From assembly GCF_002933275.1 (NCBI RefSeq), contig NZ_PSSX01000009.1, positions 62,001-126,000 on the forward strand: a stretch of DNA of 64,000 bases, given 5' to 3'. The stretch's first letter is position 1; each line of letters begins with the position of its first letter. Of this stretch, positions 9,742-20,345 are shown one piece after another. A program made the translations under genes and the position numbers. Under the pieces are notes generated by a model that was not told the origin of the DNA, did no database searches, and saw only the letters and a program-made list of their open reading frames with translations. The DNA comes from Marinobacter maroccanus. Its GTDB lineage: Bacteria; Pseudomonadota; Gammaproteobacteria; Pseudomonadales; Oleiphilaceae.

Positions 9742-10460
9742 TCAACAATGGCTTTCATATCCCGGACCGCTTCTTTCAGACCGGTAAAAACCGCGCGGGC
9801 GATAATGGCGTGGCCAATATTAAGTTCGTTGATGCCATGGATCGCCGCTACCCGCTCGGTGTTGTGATAGTGCAAGCCGTGGCCTGCATTGACGATAAGC
9901 CCTTTCTTGCGGGCATAGGCCACCGCGTCGGCAATGGTTTTGAACGCAGCGTTTTCAGCCTCTGGCGTTTCGGCGTCGGCATACTCTCCGGTGTGAAGTT
10001 CGACTACCGGCGCGCCGCAACGCACTGCGGCATCAATCTGGGCCGGGTCCGGATCAATAAACAATGACACTTCGGCGCCAATCCGGGCGAGGCGATCACA
10101 GGCTTTGGCCACCCGGGATTCCTGACCCTCCACATCCAGACCGCCCTCGGTGGTCAATTCCTCACGCTTCTCCGGCACCAGGCAGACACATTCCGGCCGG
10201 ACCTGCTCAGCAAACGCCAGCATGGCATCGGTAACTGCCATCTCCAGGTTCATCTTGGTATGGAGCACTTCCTTGAGTAACAGCACGTCCCGATCCTGGA
10301 TATGACGCCGGTCTTCCCTGGGATGGATCGTGATGCCGTCCGCCCCGGCTTCCTCGGCCATCAGTGCTGCCTGCACCGGGTCCGGATACCGGGTCCCCCT
10401 AGCCTGACGGAGGGTGGCAACGTGATCAATATTGACGCCAAGCAGTACTCTAGGATTCAT
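9720..10460 (-). CDS. pdxJ: Pyridoxine 5'-phosphate synthase
   Basis: Condenses 1-deoxyxylulose 5-phosphate with 3-amino-2-oxopropyl phosphate to make pyridoxine 5'-phosphate in vitamin B6 synthesis. The 246-residue TIM-barrel protein has the N-terminal signature [20 protein letters not shown], the [14 protein letters not shown] segment with catalytic-site residues, and the phosphate-binding [11 protein letters not shown]. The length is usual. Its start overlaps the end of recO by 11 bases (10450-10460), the same arrangement as in other gammaproteobacteria. It is the last gene of the lepA operon. Confidence 0.96.
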   Translation of the reverse strand: MNPRVLLGVNIDHVATLRQARGTRYPDPVQAALMAEEAGADGITIHPREDRRHIQDRDVLLLKEVLHTKMNLEMAVTDAMLAFAEQVRPECVCLVPEKREELTTEGGLDVEGQESRVAKACDRLARIGAEVSLFIDPDPAQIDAAVRCGAPVVELHTGEYADAETPEAENAAFKTIADAVAYARKKGLIVNAGHGLHYHNTERVAAIHGINELNIGHAIIARAVFTGLKEAVRDMKAIVDQARSRA

Positions 10461-11178
10461 GGGATTCTCCCCGAAGGTGAGTGAAAAGGCTGCGACTGTT
10501 CAGGGGGCGCCCCTGCAAAAGGTAATCGATCAGTACCCGCATGACCCGCTTCGCCAGCCGCCGACAGCGGTCCGATTGCAGATCATCCCGGGCCAGATCC
10601 AGTAAGACTTCCCCGGGCAGATTCCGCAGTCGCACACCGGCCGACAGCCCGGAAACAATGCCCTGCTCCGGATCATAACAATACTCCCGGTCAGGCTCGA
10701 CGGATTGCCCCGTATCGGTGGCAACATCCCAGGCAAAGTCGTAACCCAGGGCGGCAGCAAAAGCGAGTTCGAACCGCCGTAGCACCGGCTCCACGTCCGT
10801 GGTGTCGGACAGCTGCCGTAGGGCATCTATGTAGGCTGCAAAGAGGGTCGGATGGGGATCAGCAGCGGGCAGAACCCGCTGCAACAGTTCGTTCAGGTAG
10901 AGGCCACTGTAGAGCGAGACTGTCCGGGTGATTGTCGGGCCGGTTCGCACATCGACCTGGGTCAGGGTTTTCAGGTCGCCCCGACCCGCCCAGTCCACCA
11001 AAAGCGGCTGGAAGGGCTGTAGCTGGGCTTTCAGAGGACTTTTGGCACTGTTGGCGCCCCGGGCAATGACGGTCATCCGGCCATGGTTCAGGGCAAAGAG
11101 ATCCACCATCAGGCTGGTTTCCCGCCAGGGCCGGCGGTGAAGGACATAAGCGGGTTCCTGCAGCTCAGGCCCCTTCAT
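10450..11178 (-). CDS. recO: DNA repair protein RecO
   Basis: Helps load RecA onto single-stranded DNA coated by SSB in the RecFOR pathway. The 242-residue protein starts with the oligonucleotide-binding fold ([20 protein letters not shown], then [20 protein letters not shown]) and continues with an all-helical domain. Its zinc-binding cysteines are poorly kept, as in other gammaproteobacteria. It overlaps pdxJ downstream and begins 7 bases after the era stop, so it belongs to the era-recO-pdxJ stretch. Confidence 0.95.
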   Translation of the reverse strand: MKGPELQEPAYVLHRRPWRETSLMVDLFALNHGRMTVIARGANSAKSPLKAQLQPFQPLLVDWAGRGDLKTLTQVDVRTGPTITRTVSLYSGLYLNELLQRVLPAADPHPTLFAAYIDALRQLSDTTDVEPVLRRFELAFAAALGYDFAWDVATDTGQSVEPDREYCYDPEQGIVSGLSAGVRLRNLPGEVLLDLARDDLQSDRCRRLAKRVMRVLIDYLLQGRPLNSRSLFTHLRGESHES

Positions 11179-11185
11179 AGCCGCC

Positions 11186-12103
11186 TCAGAGGTCGTTCAT
11201 GCCCAGGCTCTTCAGGGCCCGGTCGCTGTCTGCCCAACCACGCTTCACCTTGACCCAGAGCCTCAACATGATCTTGCTGTCGAACATGCGCTCCATATCC
11301 GTGCGCGCCTCCTGACCGATCCGGCGCATCCGCTCGCCCTTTTCGCCGATGATGATCTTCTTCTGGCCTTCACGCTCGACCAGGATCAGGGCGGAAATAT
11401 GCAGGGTCTTGCCCTCCCGCTTGAACTCCTCGATCTCCACTGCAACCGAGTAAGGCAATTCGGCCCCCAACTGGCGGGTGATTTTTTCCCGGACAATCTC
11501 CGACGCCAGGAAACGCTCACTGCGATCGGTGATCTGATCGTCCGGGTAGAAGTGGATACTCTCCGGCAGGAAACGCCCCACCGCCTCTTCCAGAGGTTCA
11601 AGATTGGTCTCTTTGAGGGCCGAAAGCGGAATGATCTCGGCAAACTCACGCTTTTTCGAGAGCATATCCAGGTGCGGCAGTAGGCTTTCCCGCTTTTCGA
11701 TCTTGTCGACCTTGTTCACCGCCAGGATCACAGGGCATTTCAGCCGACTGAGTTTCTCAAGCACCATCTCGTCCGCGGTCGTCCAGGCTAACTGGTCCAC
11801 CACGAACACCACCACATCGACATCAATGAGCGCCGACGTGGCGGCCTTGTTCATGTAGCGGTTAATGGCCCGGGGCTCTTCCTCATGCATGCCCGGCGTG
11901 TCCACATAGATCGCCTGCACCGGCCCCACGGTCTTGATACCAAGCACCTGATGACGGGTGGTCTGTGGCTTGCGGGAGGTTATGCTCAGCTTCTGCCCGA
12001 GGATGTGATTCAGCAGCGTAGACTTGCCCACATTCGGGCGGCCGACGATGGCCACGAAACCGCAGCGACTGTCCGGGTTTTCCGGACGGGTAATATCGTT
12101 CAT
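11186..12103 (-). CDS. era: GTPase Era
   Basis: An essential GTPase that binds the 3' end of 16S rRNA and helps mature the 30S subunit. The 305-residue protein has G1 [12 protein letters not shown] near residue 20, G3 [10 protein letters not shown]4 NKVDK, and a C-terminal KH RNA-binding domain with [13 protein letters not shown]. The length is usual. Its ATG overlaps the rnc stop (TAATG at 12101-12105), so it is translated as a unit with RNase III, a pairing conserved in many bacteria. Confidence 0.97.
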   Translation of the reverse strand: MNDITRPENPDSRCGFVAIVGRPNVGKSTLLNHILGQKLSITSRKPQTTRHQVLGIKTVGPVQAIYVDTPGMHEEEPRAINRYMNKAATSALIDVDVVVFVVDQLAWTTADEMVLEKLSRLKCPVILAVNKVDKIEKRESLLPHLDMLSKKREFAEIIPLSALKETNLEPLEEAVGRFLPESIHFYPDDQITDRSERFLASEIVREKITRQLGAELPYSVAVEIEEFKREGKTLHISALILVEREGQKKIIIGEKGERMRRIGQEARTDMERMFDSKIMLRLWVKVKRGWADSDRALKSLGMNDL

Positions 12104-12792
12104 TACTGGTTCTCCACGCCCAGTTCTTTCAGGGCGTTACGGGCTGCCTGCTGCTCGGCCACGCGGCGGCTGCTGCCGGTCCCGGTGGTCTTTCGGTCCA
12201 GCGAGGGCAGCGCACAGGATACATGGAATGTCTGGTTGTGGGCTTCACCGTCCACGGAAATGACGTCATAGCGTGGCAGTGGGAACTGGCGGGACTGAAG
12301 GTATTCCTGCAGGCGGGTCTTGGGGTCTTTCTGGGTATCCTGCAAGTCGAGCTTCTCCAACCGGTGCTCGAACCAACGCAAGACCTGCTCCCGACAGGTG
12401 TGAAAGTCACTGTCCAGGTAAATCGCACCAATGATGGACTCCACCGCGTCAGCCAGGATGGATTCTCTGCGGAACCCGCCGCTTTTCAGTTCACCGGAGC
12501 CCAGGCGCAGGTAACTGCCGAGCTGGAACTCGCGCCCAATCTCAGCCAGCGTTACGCCCTTCACCATGCGGGCCCGCAGGCGACTCAGCTGGCCTTCACG
12601 GGCTTTTTCGAAGTGCAGAAACAGATACTCGGCAATAACCATGTTCACAATGGAATCACCGAGGAATTCGAGGCGCTCGTTATTCTGATTTCCGAAACTC
12701 CGGTGGGTAAGTGCCAGCAGAAGCCGCTCCGGCGATTTGAACTGATAGCCGATGCGCCGCTGTAACTGATCCAGATCCGGTTGTGAACTCAC
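12103..12792 (-). CDS. rnc: Ribonuclease III
   Basis: Cuts double-stranded RNA, including the rRNA precursor and regulatory duplexes. The 229-residue protein has the signature [15 protein letters not shown] with the metal-binding acidic residues, a second acidic site [14 protein letters not shown], and a C-terminal double-stranded RNA-binding domain ending near [14 protein letters not shown]. Its start overlaps the stop of the DUF4845 gene by 4 bases (12789-12792). Confidence 0.97.
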   Translation of the reverse strand: MSSQPDLDQLQRRIGYQFKSPERLLLALTHRSFGNQNNERLEFLGDSIVNMVIAEYLFLHFEKAREGQLSRLRARMVKGVTLAEIGREFQLGSYLRLGSGELKSGGFRRESILADAVESIIGAIYLDSDFHTCREQVLRWFEHRLEKLDLQDTQKDPKTRLQEYLQSRQFPLPRYDVISVDGEAHNQTFHVSCALPSLDRKTTGTGSSRRVAEQQAARNALKELGVENQ

Positions 12793-13178
12793 TTGCCCTT
12801 CATCTCATATTGGTGCTTGAAGTGAACCACCGTGTCCACATTACTGAACAGGTTGTTTCGCACTTCGTAATCAACATTGATGACGACCAGATCGCCGTCT
12901 TTATCGACAGAAATATTCTTGGCATCAAATCCCCGGACATTGTTCACGCTGAGCCGTTTGTTGATCAGCGTGCGGACCTGGGCCGGCCCCATCTGGGATA
13001 GACCTTCGGTGCCGTCCAGGCTTTCCAGCGCCTCCTGAATGGTGATGTCATCCAGATAGGCGGGGCCAAGCTTGATAACCAGCGTCAGCAGGCCGCCAAA
13101 AAACAGCACCATCACCATCATGGTCAATGCCGAGGCACCGCGCTGACGGCCCATGCCGGAAAGATTGTTTTTCTTCAT
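12789..13178 (-). CDS. DUF4845 membrane protein between lepB and rnc
   Basis: A 129-residue protein with a basic N-terminus ([14 protein letters not shown]) and one membrane helix at about residues 17-36 ([20 protein letters not shown]). A soluble domain follows, presumably facing the periplasm, with [18 protein letters not shown] and an alternating strand pattern ([17 protein letters not shown]). It resembles the DUF4845 proteins found between lepB and rnc in Pseudomonas relatives. The function is unknown; proximity to signal peptidase hints at an envelope role, but that is only inference. Confidence 0.85.
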   Translation of the reverse strand: MKKNNLSGMGRQRGASALTMMVMVLFFGGLLTLVIKLGPAYLDDITIQEALESLDGTEGLSQMGPAQVRTLINKRLSVNNVRGFDAKNISVDKDGDLVVINVDYEVRNNLFSNVDTVVHFKHQYEMKGK

Positions 13179-13204
13179 TACGACTGCGCTCCAGATAGTC
13201 CGAG

Positions 13205-14011
13205 TTACTCGATTCCGCCCACACGATCAAAGGATGGCAGACTGGTAAGGGATTTCCAGTGCATCCAGATGGCAAAGGCCTTGCCCACCACCAGCTCGTC
13301 CGGGACCGTGCCCCAGTAGCGGCTGTCATTACTGTTGTCGCGATTGTCACCCATGACAAAATAATGGCCTTCGGGCACCAGCCACTCGCCCTCACCACTG
13401 CCGCCGGGCCGCCCCATGGTCAGGAAAATGTCGTGCTCCACTTCACCCAGATCTTCACGGCGCAGCTCCATGGGCGGCAGTCTGGCGATAAATCGGGTTT
13501 CCACCCGCTCACCATTGATGAACAACTGCTTGTCACGATAGCGGATATGATCACCGGGCAGGCCGATTACCCGCTTGATGTAGTTGGTCTGGCCGTCTTC
13601 CGGGTAACGGAACACCATCACATCGCCGCGCTGCGGATCGCCAACCGGGACCACTTTGGTCCCGGCAACAGGCAGTCTCATCCCATAGGCGTATTTGTTC
13701 ACCAGGATGAAGTCGCCCACTTCCAGGGTAGGCAGCATGGACCCTGATGGGATCTGGAACGGCTCTACCAGAAAGGAGCGCAGCACCAGGACAATCGCCA
13801 ACACCGGGAAAAACGATCGGCTCAGGTCGACCAGGTAGGGTTCTTTCGGTTCCTCGGATTCCGAGGATGAGCCATCACCCACGTCTCCGGCAGCACCACT
13901 GGCACGGTAGGCAGCAAGACGACGATCACGAAGAAACAGCTTGTCCGCCAGCCAGATCAGACCCGTTGCGAAGGTCAGTACCACCAGTACCAGGGGAAAA
14001 TCGATATCCAT
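13205..14011 (-). CDS. lepB: Signal peptidase I
   Basis: Inner-membrane protease that cuts signal peptides from exported proteins. The 268-residue protein has membrane helices near 5-22 and 66-81, catalytic serine S91 in IPSGSMLPTL and the general-base lysine K146 in NYIKRVIGLPGD; GDNRDNSNDSRYWG near the C-terminus is the family's box E. It is shorter than E. coli LepB (324), about the length of the Pseudomonas protein. A low-complexity acidic linker (GDGSSSESEEPKEP) separates the two helices. It lies 12 bases after lepA. Confidence 0.96.
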   Translation of the reverse strand: MDIDFPLVLVVLTFATGLIWLADKLFLRDRRLAAYRASGAAGDVGDGSSSESEEPKEPYLVDLSRSFFPVLAIVLVLRSFLVEPFQIPSGSMLPTLEVGDFILVNKYAYGMRLPVAGTKVVPVGDPQRGDVMVFRYPEDGQTNYIKRVIGLPGDHIRYRDKQLFINGERVETRFIARLPPMELRREDLGEVEHDIFLTMGRPGGSGEGEWLVPEGHYFVMGDNRDNSNDSRYWGTVPDELVVGKAFAIWMHWKSLTSLPSFDRVGGIE

Positions 14012-14023
14012 CCAGGAGGCCTT

Positions 14024-15832
14024 TTATTTATCTACTTTCAGTACGGCAAGAAACGCTTCCTGAGGCACCTCGACATTACCCAGCTGCTTCATGCGCTTTT
14101 TACCTTCTTTCTGCTTCTGCAGCAGTTTCTTCTTCCGGCTCACATCACCACCGTAACACTTGGCGGTTACGTTCTTGCGCAGTGCCTTGACCGTGACCCG
14201 CGATACCACCTGGTTACCGATGGCAGCCTGAATGGCAATATCGAACATTTGTCGCGGAATCAGTTCTTTCATCTTCTCTATCAGCTGGCGACCTTTGTGA
14301 TGGGCCTGCTCCTTGTGCACGATCAGGGCCAGGGCATCAACACGCTCACCGTTGATCAGTACGTCCAGCCGCACCAGATTGGCGGTCTGGAATCGGGTAA
14401 AATGATAATCCAGAGAGGCAAAGCCGCGGCTGGCCGATTTGATACGGTCAAAGAAGTCCATCACCACCTCGGCCATCGGCAGCTCATAGGTGAGCTGGAC
14501 CTGGGTCGTCATGAAGTGCATGTTCTTCTGGACGCCACGCTTTTCCTCGCACAAGGCTATTACGTTACCGATATGCTCCTGGGGCACCAGGATATTCGCT
14601 TCCACAATCGGCTCACGCATTTCCTCAATGGAACCAATATCCGGAAGCCGGGACGGGTTGTCTACCGACAGGGTCTCACCCTGTTTGGTAACCACCTCAT
14701 AGATAACCGTTGGCGCCGTTGTGATCAGGTCAATGTCGTATTCCCGTTCCAGCCGCTCCTGGATAATCTCCATGTGCAGCATGCCCAGGAAACCACAGCG
14801 GAAACCAAAGCCAAGGGCATCGGAGTTCTCCGGCTCGAAAAACAGGGAAGCATCGTTCAGGGTCAGTTTTTCCAGGGCATCCCGGAAATCGTTGTAGTCG
14901 TCGGCGCTGACCGGGAATAACCCGGCGTACACCTGGGGTTTAACCTTTTTGAACCCCGGCAACATCGGCGTCTGCTCGGCGAATTTCTGATGCACGATGG
15001 TGTCGCCCACGGGCGCACCATGAATATCCTTGATGCCTGCCACTACGAAGCCGACATCGCCGGCTTCGAGCATGTCAGTGTCTTTCGGTTTGGGATTGAA
15101 AATGCCCACTTTGTCGGCATTCCAGGCCTTGCCGGTGGACTTGATGACGATCTTGTCGCCCTTTTTCAGGGTGCCTTCGGTCACCCTTACCAGAGACACC
15201 ACGCCCAGATAATTGTCGAACCAGGAATCGATAATCAGCGCCTGCAGTGGTGCGCTCCGGTCGCCCTTCGGCGGCGGAATTTTCTTGATCAGATCTTCCA
15301 GCACATCCTCAACACCCAGACCACTTTTGGCGCTGCAGCGAACCGCATCAGAGGCTTCAATGCCGATGATGTCCTCGATTTCCGCCGCTACCCGTTCCGG
15401 TTCGGCCTGGGGCAAGTCCATCTTGTTCAGAACCGGCACTACTTCGAGGCCCTGCTCAATGGCGGTATAGCAGTTGGCCACCGACTGGGCTTCAACGCCC
15501 TGCCCTGCGTCGACCACCAGCAACGCCCCTTCGCAGGCATAAAGCGACCGCGAAACCTCGTAGGAAAAATCCACATGGCCCGGGGTGTCGATAAAGTTCA
15601 GTTTGTATTCCTGGCCGTCACGGGCTGTGTAATTCAGCGTGACACTCTGGGCCTTGATGGTAATCCCTCGCTCACGTTCGAGATCCATGGAGTCCAGGAC
15701 CTGCTCGGCCATTTCACGGTCGGTCAGGCCGCCGCAAACCTGGATAAAACGGTCTGCCAGCGTGGATTTGCCATGGTCGATGTGGGCAATGATGGAAAAG
15801 TTACGGATTCGGCTCAGTTCAGTCACAGACAA
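14024..15832 (-). CDS. lepA: Elongation factor 4 (LepA)
   Basis: A ribosome-associated GTPase that affects initiation or back-translocation. The 602-residue protein has G1 [14 protein letters not shown]3 DTPGHVDF, G4 NKMDLP, domains II and III, a G'-like fold, and the LepA-specific C-terminal domain ending [20 protein letters not shown]. The length matches the family (599 in E. coli). It is the first gene of the lepA-lepB-DUF4845-rnc-era-recO-pdxJ run; 98 bases separate it from the upstream cyclic-di-GMP gene. Confidence 0.97.
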   Translation of the reverse strand: MSVTELSRIRNFSIIAHIDHGKSTLADRFIQVCGGLTDREMAEQVLDSMDLERERGITIKAQSVTLNYTARDGQEYKLNFIDTPGHVDFSYEVSRSLYACEGALLVVDAGQGVEAQSVANCYTAIEQGLEVVPVLNKMDLPQAEPERVAAEIEDIIGIEASDAVRCSAKSGLGVEDVLEDLIKKIPPPKGDRSAPLQALIIDSWFDNYLGVVSLVRVTEGTLKKGDKIVIKSTGKAWNADKVGIFNPKPKDTDMLEAGDVGFVVAGIKDIHGAPVGDTIVHQKFAEQTPMLPGFKKVKPQVYAGLFPVSADDYNDFRDALEKLTLNDASLFFEPENSDALGFGFRCGFLGMLHMEIIQERLEREYDIDLITTAPTVIYEVVTKQGETLSVDNPSRLPDIGSIEEMREPIVEANILVPQEHIGNVIALCEEKRGVQKNMHFMTTQVQLTYELPMAEVVMDFFDRIKSASRGFASLDYHFTRFQTANLVRLDVLINGERVDALALIVHKEQAHHKGRQLIEKMKELIPRQMFDIAIQAAIGNQVVSRVTVKALRKNVTAKCYGGDVSRKKKLLQKQKEGKKRMKQLGNVEVPQEAFLAVLKVDK

Positions 15833-15930
15833 TGAATACTCAGTTAAGACGAAGGATTGAGCCCGGAGGGACCGCTACCGGGGTCCGGGAACGGCGTGAT
15901 TTTACCGGTTACCGGCCGCCATTGCCATGA

Positions 15931-18681
15931 TCAGGAAATCAGCGGCCTTTCGTACTGCCGGATCAGGAAACCAATGAGCGCATCCTCGTCCAGGGGATAG
16001 CTGAACAGGTTGCCCTGACACTGGGCACAGCCGTGGGTTTTCAGGAAGCTCAGCTGCTGCGGGGTTTCCACACCCTCAGCAACCACTGTGAGGTGGAGCT
16101 TGCGAGCCAGGGCAATTACTGCGGAGGCAACATCGGTCGCACTGACGTTGTAGGGTATATCGCGGATGAACCGGTGATCGATCTTGATCACATCCAGCGG
16201 CAGCTGTTGCAAGGAGACGAGCGAACAGGCACCGGTACCAAAATCATCGAGAATCAGACAGACCCCCAGATCATGGAGCGACACCAGCAACTCCCGGAGC
16301 ATTCGCGGATCTTCATTGAGCAGTTCCGCCGGCATTTCCAGCTCCAGGCGCTCGGGCGAGACGCCGGTTTCGGTAATAACCTGGCGGATCATATCCAGGA
16401 AGCCCGAGTCGGTCAGCTGACGCACGGACAGATTCACTGCCATTTTCAGTGATTCAAAACCGGCCCGCTCCAGTGCCTGCACCTGAATACAGGCCTGCCT
16501 CAGGGCCCATTCGCCCAGGCGCACGATCAGGCCGGTTTCCTCGGCCAGACCGATGAATTGCTGGGCCGAGACCAGCCCTTTCTCCGGATGATGCCAGCGC
16601 AGGAACGCCTCGACCCCGATGACCCGCTCACTGGCCAGATCAATCTTCGGCTGGTAGTGCAGCACGAAGCGATCACCTTCCAGGGCCGTGGCCAACTCTT
16701 CCTGCTGCAGGAGCCGGCGCGCCGCCTTGATATTCATGGCCGGCGTGAAGAACTGGAAGGTATTGCGGCCCAGTTCCTTGGCACGATACATGGCCAGATC
16801 GGCATACTTCATCAGGGTCCCGGCATCCTCGCTGTCGTGCGGAATCATGGTAATACCAATACTGACCGTGATGCCGACTTCGTGATCATTCAGCCGGATC
16901 CGCTGACACAGACTGCGCAGGATGGTCTCTGCCACCTTGCCAGCGGCGTCTGAATCAGTGATCCGTGACAGCAGCACCACGAATTCGTCGCCACCGAGCC
17001 GGGCAACCGAGTCTTCTTCCCGGACACAACCCACCAGCCACTGGGCCACCTGACGCAGGAGTTCATCCCCGGAATCATGACCCAGGGTATCGTTGATACG
17101 CTTGAACCCGTCCAGATCCAGGAACATGAGAGCGGCCGGCTCACCGCTTCGGCGGCTACGGCTGACTACATGGTTCAGCCGGTCACGGAACAATTGCCGG
17201 TTTGCCAGCCCTGTGAGCGGATCATAGAATGCCAACCGGTGCAGTTCGGACTGGGCAGCCTTGAGCTGGGTCAGATCCCGCAGGCTAAGCACAACCCCAT
17301 TAACGCCAGGCACCGACAACATGGCAGTAAAAGTGCCCTCCATATCCCGCCACTGCCCTTCAGCATCGCGAATACGAACCCGGATCACCGGCATCTGTTT
17401 ACCCGGCGACTGCACGGAATCGTCAAAGCCTTTCTGTAGCTGAGGCCAATCGTCGCCGTGAACCAGTTCTTCAAAGTCCAGGGACTGAACCTGGTCCGGC
17501 TCAAAACCAAGAATGTCGAGGCTGGACGGACTGGCGTACAGGGCCTGCCCGGCTCGGTCCATCACCAGAGTGACGTTGGCAGCGCCCTCGGTAATCGCCC
17601 GATAGCGACCGGCACTGATCTGCGCCATCAGACGTGACCGGATCAGTGCGAGCACGAAGAGGAACAGCAAGGCACTGATGACCAGGCCGCTGCCCAGAAC
17701 GATCGGAGGACGCGGATCCGCGGCCAGGAAATCAAAGGCAGGCGTGGAACGGGTCTGCAACAGCCAATCGCGACCACCGTGACTGATGGTCTGGCTCATC
17801 TGGAAACTGAATTCGTTGTCGAGGGAACCCAGATTGGAGCCGTACATGAGGTTCTGCCGCCCCACCACTCCGGCATCGTAGATCCGGACATCAAGAAACG
17901 GCGAGATCAGGCCGACAATGCCGTCGATCAGGTTGTTCATCCGGAAGGCACTGAACACGTAACCTGCCAGCATCATGCGACGCTCGGCCCGGATCTCGGG
18001 CACGGTTCCGCCCTGGTACACCGGGTAGTACATCAGGAAACTTGCCTGGTCTTCACCAAGCTCTTCCTGGACCAGCACCACCTTGGCAGTCACCGTGGGG
18101 ATGGCATCATCCCGGGCCCGCTCCATGGCTTGGCGATGAATGGGATCGCTGAAGGCATCGTAGCCAAGGGCCCGGCGATTGCGCTCAGTGCCCGGCTCCA
18201 GGTAAACCATGGGGTAGTAATAGGGGCCACTGCCCAGCGGGTTCACCAGGTAATTATGCACCCCTTCCGCCCGGACAGAAGCAATATGATCGGCCATCTG
18301 GCGGACACCGATCCGGCGAACATAACCGATACCCTGAATGCCAGGGTAGTAACGATTGATGTCCACCTTGTCGACGTATTCGCGCCACTGGTCACGGGAA
18401 ACATCTCCGGTCACCGCAAACAGACCGGCACTACCCGCCAGCACCTGCTCGTAGTTCAGCAAGCGTTCTTCAATGGCGGATTTCAGTTGCAGGGACTGGG
18501 TGCGAAAGCGAGCCTCCGTGCGATCTTCAACCAGCCGAATGGACACCTGCCAGAGCAGCATGGTGACAGCAATGGCAACAGCAAAAATCAGCCAGGCGAC
18601 CCAGGCGTTGCGAAATTCCAGTAACTTGCGAAGAGAGAGTTCCTGTCTGTTCATCATCTGGCTGGTCCGTTCCATGGCCAC
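15931..18681 (-). CDS. CHASE-PAS-GGDEF-EAL cyclic-di-GMP protein with altered EAL motif
   Basis: A 916-residue inner-membrane protein. A membrane helix (~31-50) is followed by a periplasmic CHASE-type sensor (VLAGSAGLFAVTGDVSRDQW, YPGIQGIGYVRRIG), a second helix (~333-353), a PAS domain (ITEGAANVTLVMDRAGQALY), GGDEF near 561 (ARLGGDEFVVLLS, intact) and an EAL domain. The EAL signature reads EAF near 690 (GVEAFLRWHHP), and the usual ELTES is EMPAE (LELEMPAELL). DDFGTG, KID and VVAEGVET remain. Diguanylate cyclase activity is therefore likely, while phosphodiesterase activity is uncertain. It stands alone after a strong terminator that ends the mucD transcript. Confidence 0.9.
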   Translation of the reverse strand: MAMERTSQMMNRQELSLRKLLEFRNAWVAWLIFAVAIAVTMLLWQVSIRLVEDRTEARFRTQSLQLKSAIEERLLNYEQVLAGSAGLFAVTGDVSRDQWREYVDKVDINRYYPGIQGIGYVRRIGVRQMADHIASVRAEGVHNYLVNPLGSGPYYYPMVYLEPGTERNRRALGYDAFSDPIHRQAMERARDDAIPTVTAKVVLVQEELGEDQASFLMYYPVYQGGTVPEIRAERRMMLAGYVFSAFRMNNLIDGIVGLISPFLDVRIYDAGVVGRQNLMYGSNLGSLDNEFSFQMSQTISHGGRDWLLQTRSTPAFDFLAADPRPPIVLGSGLVISALLFLFVLALIRSRLMAQISAGRYRAITEGAANVTLVMDRAGQALYASPSSLDILGFEPDQVQSLDFEELVHGDDWPQLQKGFDDSVQSPGKQMPVIRVRIRDAEGQWRDMEGTFTAMLSVPGVNGVVLSLRDLTQLKAAQSELHRLAFYDPLTGLANRQLFRDRLNHVVSRSRRSGEPAALMFLDLDGFKRINDTLGHDSGDELLRQVAQWLVGCVREEDSVARLGGDEFVVLLSRITDSDAAGKVAETILRSLCQRIRLNDHEVGITVSIGITMIPHDSEDAGTLMKYADLAMYRAKELGRNTFQFFTPAMNIKAARRLLQQEELATALEGDRFVLHYQPKIDLASERVIGVEAFLRWHHPEKGLVSAQQFIGLAEETGLIVRLGEWALRQACIQVQALERAGFESLKMAVNLSVRQLTDSGFLDMIRQVITETGVSPERLELEMPAELLNEDPRMLRELLVSLHDLGVCLILDDFGTGACSLVSLQQLPLDVIKIDHRFIRDIPYNVSATDVASAVIALARKLHLTVVAEGVETPQQLSFLKTHGCAQCQGNLFSYPLDEDALIGFLIRQYERPLIS

Positions 18682-18709
18682 TCATTTTTATTTCATCGCT
18701 GAGTATAAC

Positions 18710-18750
18710 AAAAGCCCCCGCAGGTGTCGTTTCCGAGACCTGCGGGGGCT
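18710..18750 (-). terminator. Rho-independent terminator after mucD
   Basis: A perfect 13-base-pair stem (18713-18725 with 18738-18750) contains AGCCCCCGCAGGT and its complement around a 12-base loop. Read on the minus strand it is followed by TTTTG. It lies 36 bases after the mucD stop and before the next gene on the same strand. Confidence 0.85.
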
Positions 18751-18785
18751 TACTTAATCCGATAATTTGGCTCAGCAGAGCAATA

Positions 18786-20264
18786 TCAGGGCTTCATCAC
18801 CAGATACAGTGCCCGGCCCTGGCGAACTATCCGGACCGACACCGCCTTGCCCTCAGGCAGCGACCGGACAGCCTCGCGAAACTCCTGTACCGAGGTCACT
18901 TTCTGGCGGTTGATTTCAGTGATCACATCGCCCGCCCGGATGCCGGCCTCAGACGCAGCACCCCGGGCAACGTTATTGACCACAACGCCGCCGTCAACGC
19001 CCATGGAGTCGGCCATGTCCGAAGGCAGCGGTTCAACCATCATGCCCAAAGGCGCAGACGCGAGACCACCACTGTCACCGGAAGGCGCTGCAGCTTGCTG
19101 GCTTCCTTCCTCGGGGAGGCGGCCAATTTCAACCTGAAGCTCGATCTCCTTGCCACCACGAAGCACTCTCAGCTCGGCGGTTTCACCTACCGGAGTGCGA
19201 CCCACCATGGGCGGCAGGTCAGAGGAAAGCTCCACCTCATCACCGTCATAGCTGAGAACGATATCCCCCGCCTGCAGGCCTGCCGCCTGCGCCGGTGAGT
19301 CTGCCATCACTTCGGCAACCAGCGCACCGCGGGGCCGCTTCAGACCAAAGGACTCGGCCAGGTCACGATTTACCTCCTGAATCAGCACCCCGAGCCAGCC
19401 GCGGGACACAGAACCCTTGTCACGCAGCTGTCGGAACACATTCATGGCATCATCGATAGGAATGGCAAACGAGACCCCCATGAAACCGCCAGAGCGGGTA
19501 TAGATCTGGGAGTTGATACCCACCACTTCACCGTCCAGATTAAACAGGGGCCCGCCTGAATTGCCCGGGTTGATTGCAACATCGGTCTGGATGAAGGGCA
19601 CATAGTTTTCTGATGGCAATGACCGGCCCAAAGCGCTGACGATGCCGGCAGTCACCGTGTAGTCGAATCCAAAGGGCGAGCCAATCGCAAACACCCATTC
19701 ACCGACTCTCAGATCCCGGGACTGGCCTACCTTCACGACGGGCAGATCATCCCCGTTTTCAATCTTCAGCACGGCCATGTCTGAACGGGGATCGGTTCCA
19801 ACCAGGGTTGCAGGCAGTTCGCGACGGTCGTTCAGGCGCACGATGATCTCATCAGCGCCTTCAACCACGTGATTGTTGGTCAGTACGTAGCCGTCCGAGG
19901 ATACGATGAAGCCGGAGCCCATGGAACGGCGGGGCTGGGAGTTACCCGGCCCGCCACCAAACGGAGACTGCGGGCCGCGAAAGAAATCCTGGAAAAACTC
20001 GGGCAGTTGCTCGAGCTGCCGCTCATCAAACGGCATTCCCGGGGAACGGGAATGCCCGCGTCGGGGTTCGGTCGTTGTGCTGATATTCACAACAGCACCC
20101 GCGTTCTCCTCAACCAGCTCCGTGAAGTCCGGCAAGCTTCTGGCTGCACTGGCCTGACTCCAGCCCACCAACACCATGGCGGACAGCACGAGAAACAAAA
20201 CAGCCGGCATCCTTCCGGGTATAAAATTCCGTGACGGTTGGGCAACTGCTGTTGCACTCGACAT
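18786..20264 (-). CDS. mucD: Periplasmic serine protease MucD (DegP/HtrA family)
   Basis: Degrades misfolded periplasmic proteins; in Pseudomonas it dampens the AlgU envelope-stress response. The 492-residue protein has a signal peptide (~1-40, ending QASA), a trypsin-like domain with H132 (TNNHVVEGAD), D162 (DPRSDMAVLKIE) and S236 (NPGNSGGPLF), then two PDZ domains (~270-370 and ~400-490; RGWLGVLIQEVNRDLAESFG opens the first). The 20264 start has AGGGGG 6 bases upstream. It follows rseC by 81 bases in the rpoE-mucA-mucB-rseC-mucD order seen in Pseudomonas. Confidence 0.95.
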   Translation of the reverse strand: MSSATAVAQPSRNFIPGRMPAVLFLVLSAMVLVGWSQASAARSLPDFTELVEENAGAVVNISTTTEPRRGHSRSPGMPFDERQLEQLPEFFQDFFRGPQSPFGGGPGNSQPRRSMGSGFIVSSDGYVLTNNHVVEGADEIIVRLNDRRELPATLVGTDPRSDMAVLKIENGDDLPVVKVGQSRDLRVGEWVFAIGSPFGFDYTVTAGIVSALGRSLPSENYVPFIQTDVAINPGNSGGPLFNLDGEVVGINSQIYTRSGGFMGVSFAIPIDDAMNVFRQLRDKGSVSRGWLGVLIQEVNRDLAESFGLKRPRGALVAEVMADSPAQAAGLQAGDIVLSYDGDEVELSSDLPPMVGRTPVGETAELRVLRGGKEIELQVEIGRLPEEGSQQAAAPSGDSGGLASAPLGMMVEPLPSDMADSMGVDGGVVVNNVARGAASEAGIRAGDVITEINRQKVTSVQEFREAVRSLPEGKAVSVRIVRQGRALYLVMKP

Positions 20265-20345
20265 GTGGTACCCCCTGTTGTTCTAGCATATACGCGTAAA
20301 TTTTGGGTTCACCCCACCGATTTTCAACTTACAAAACCGTAGGAT

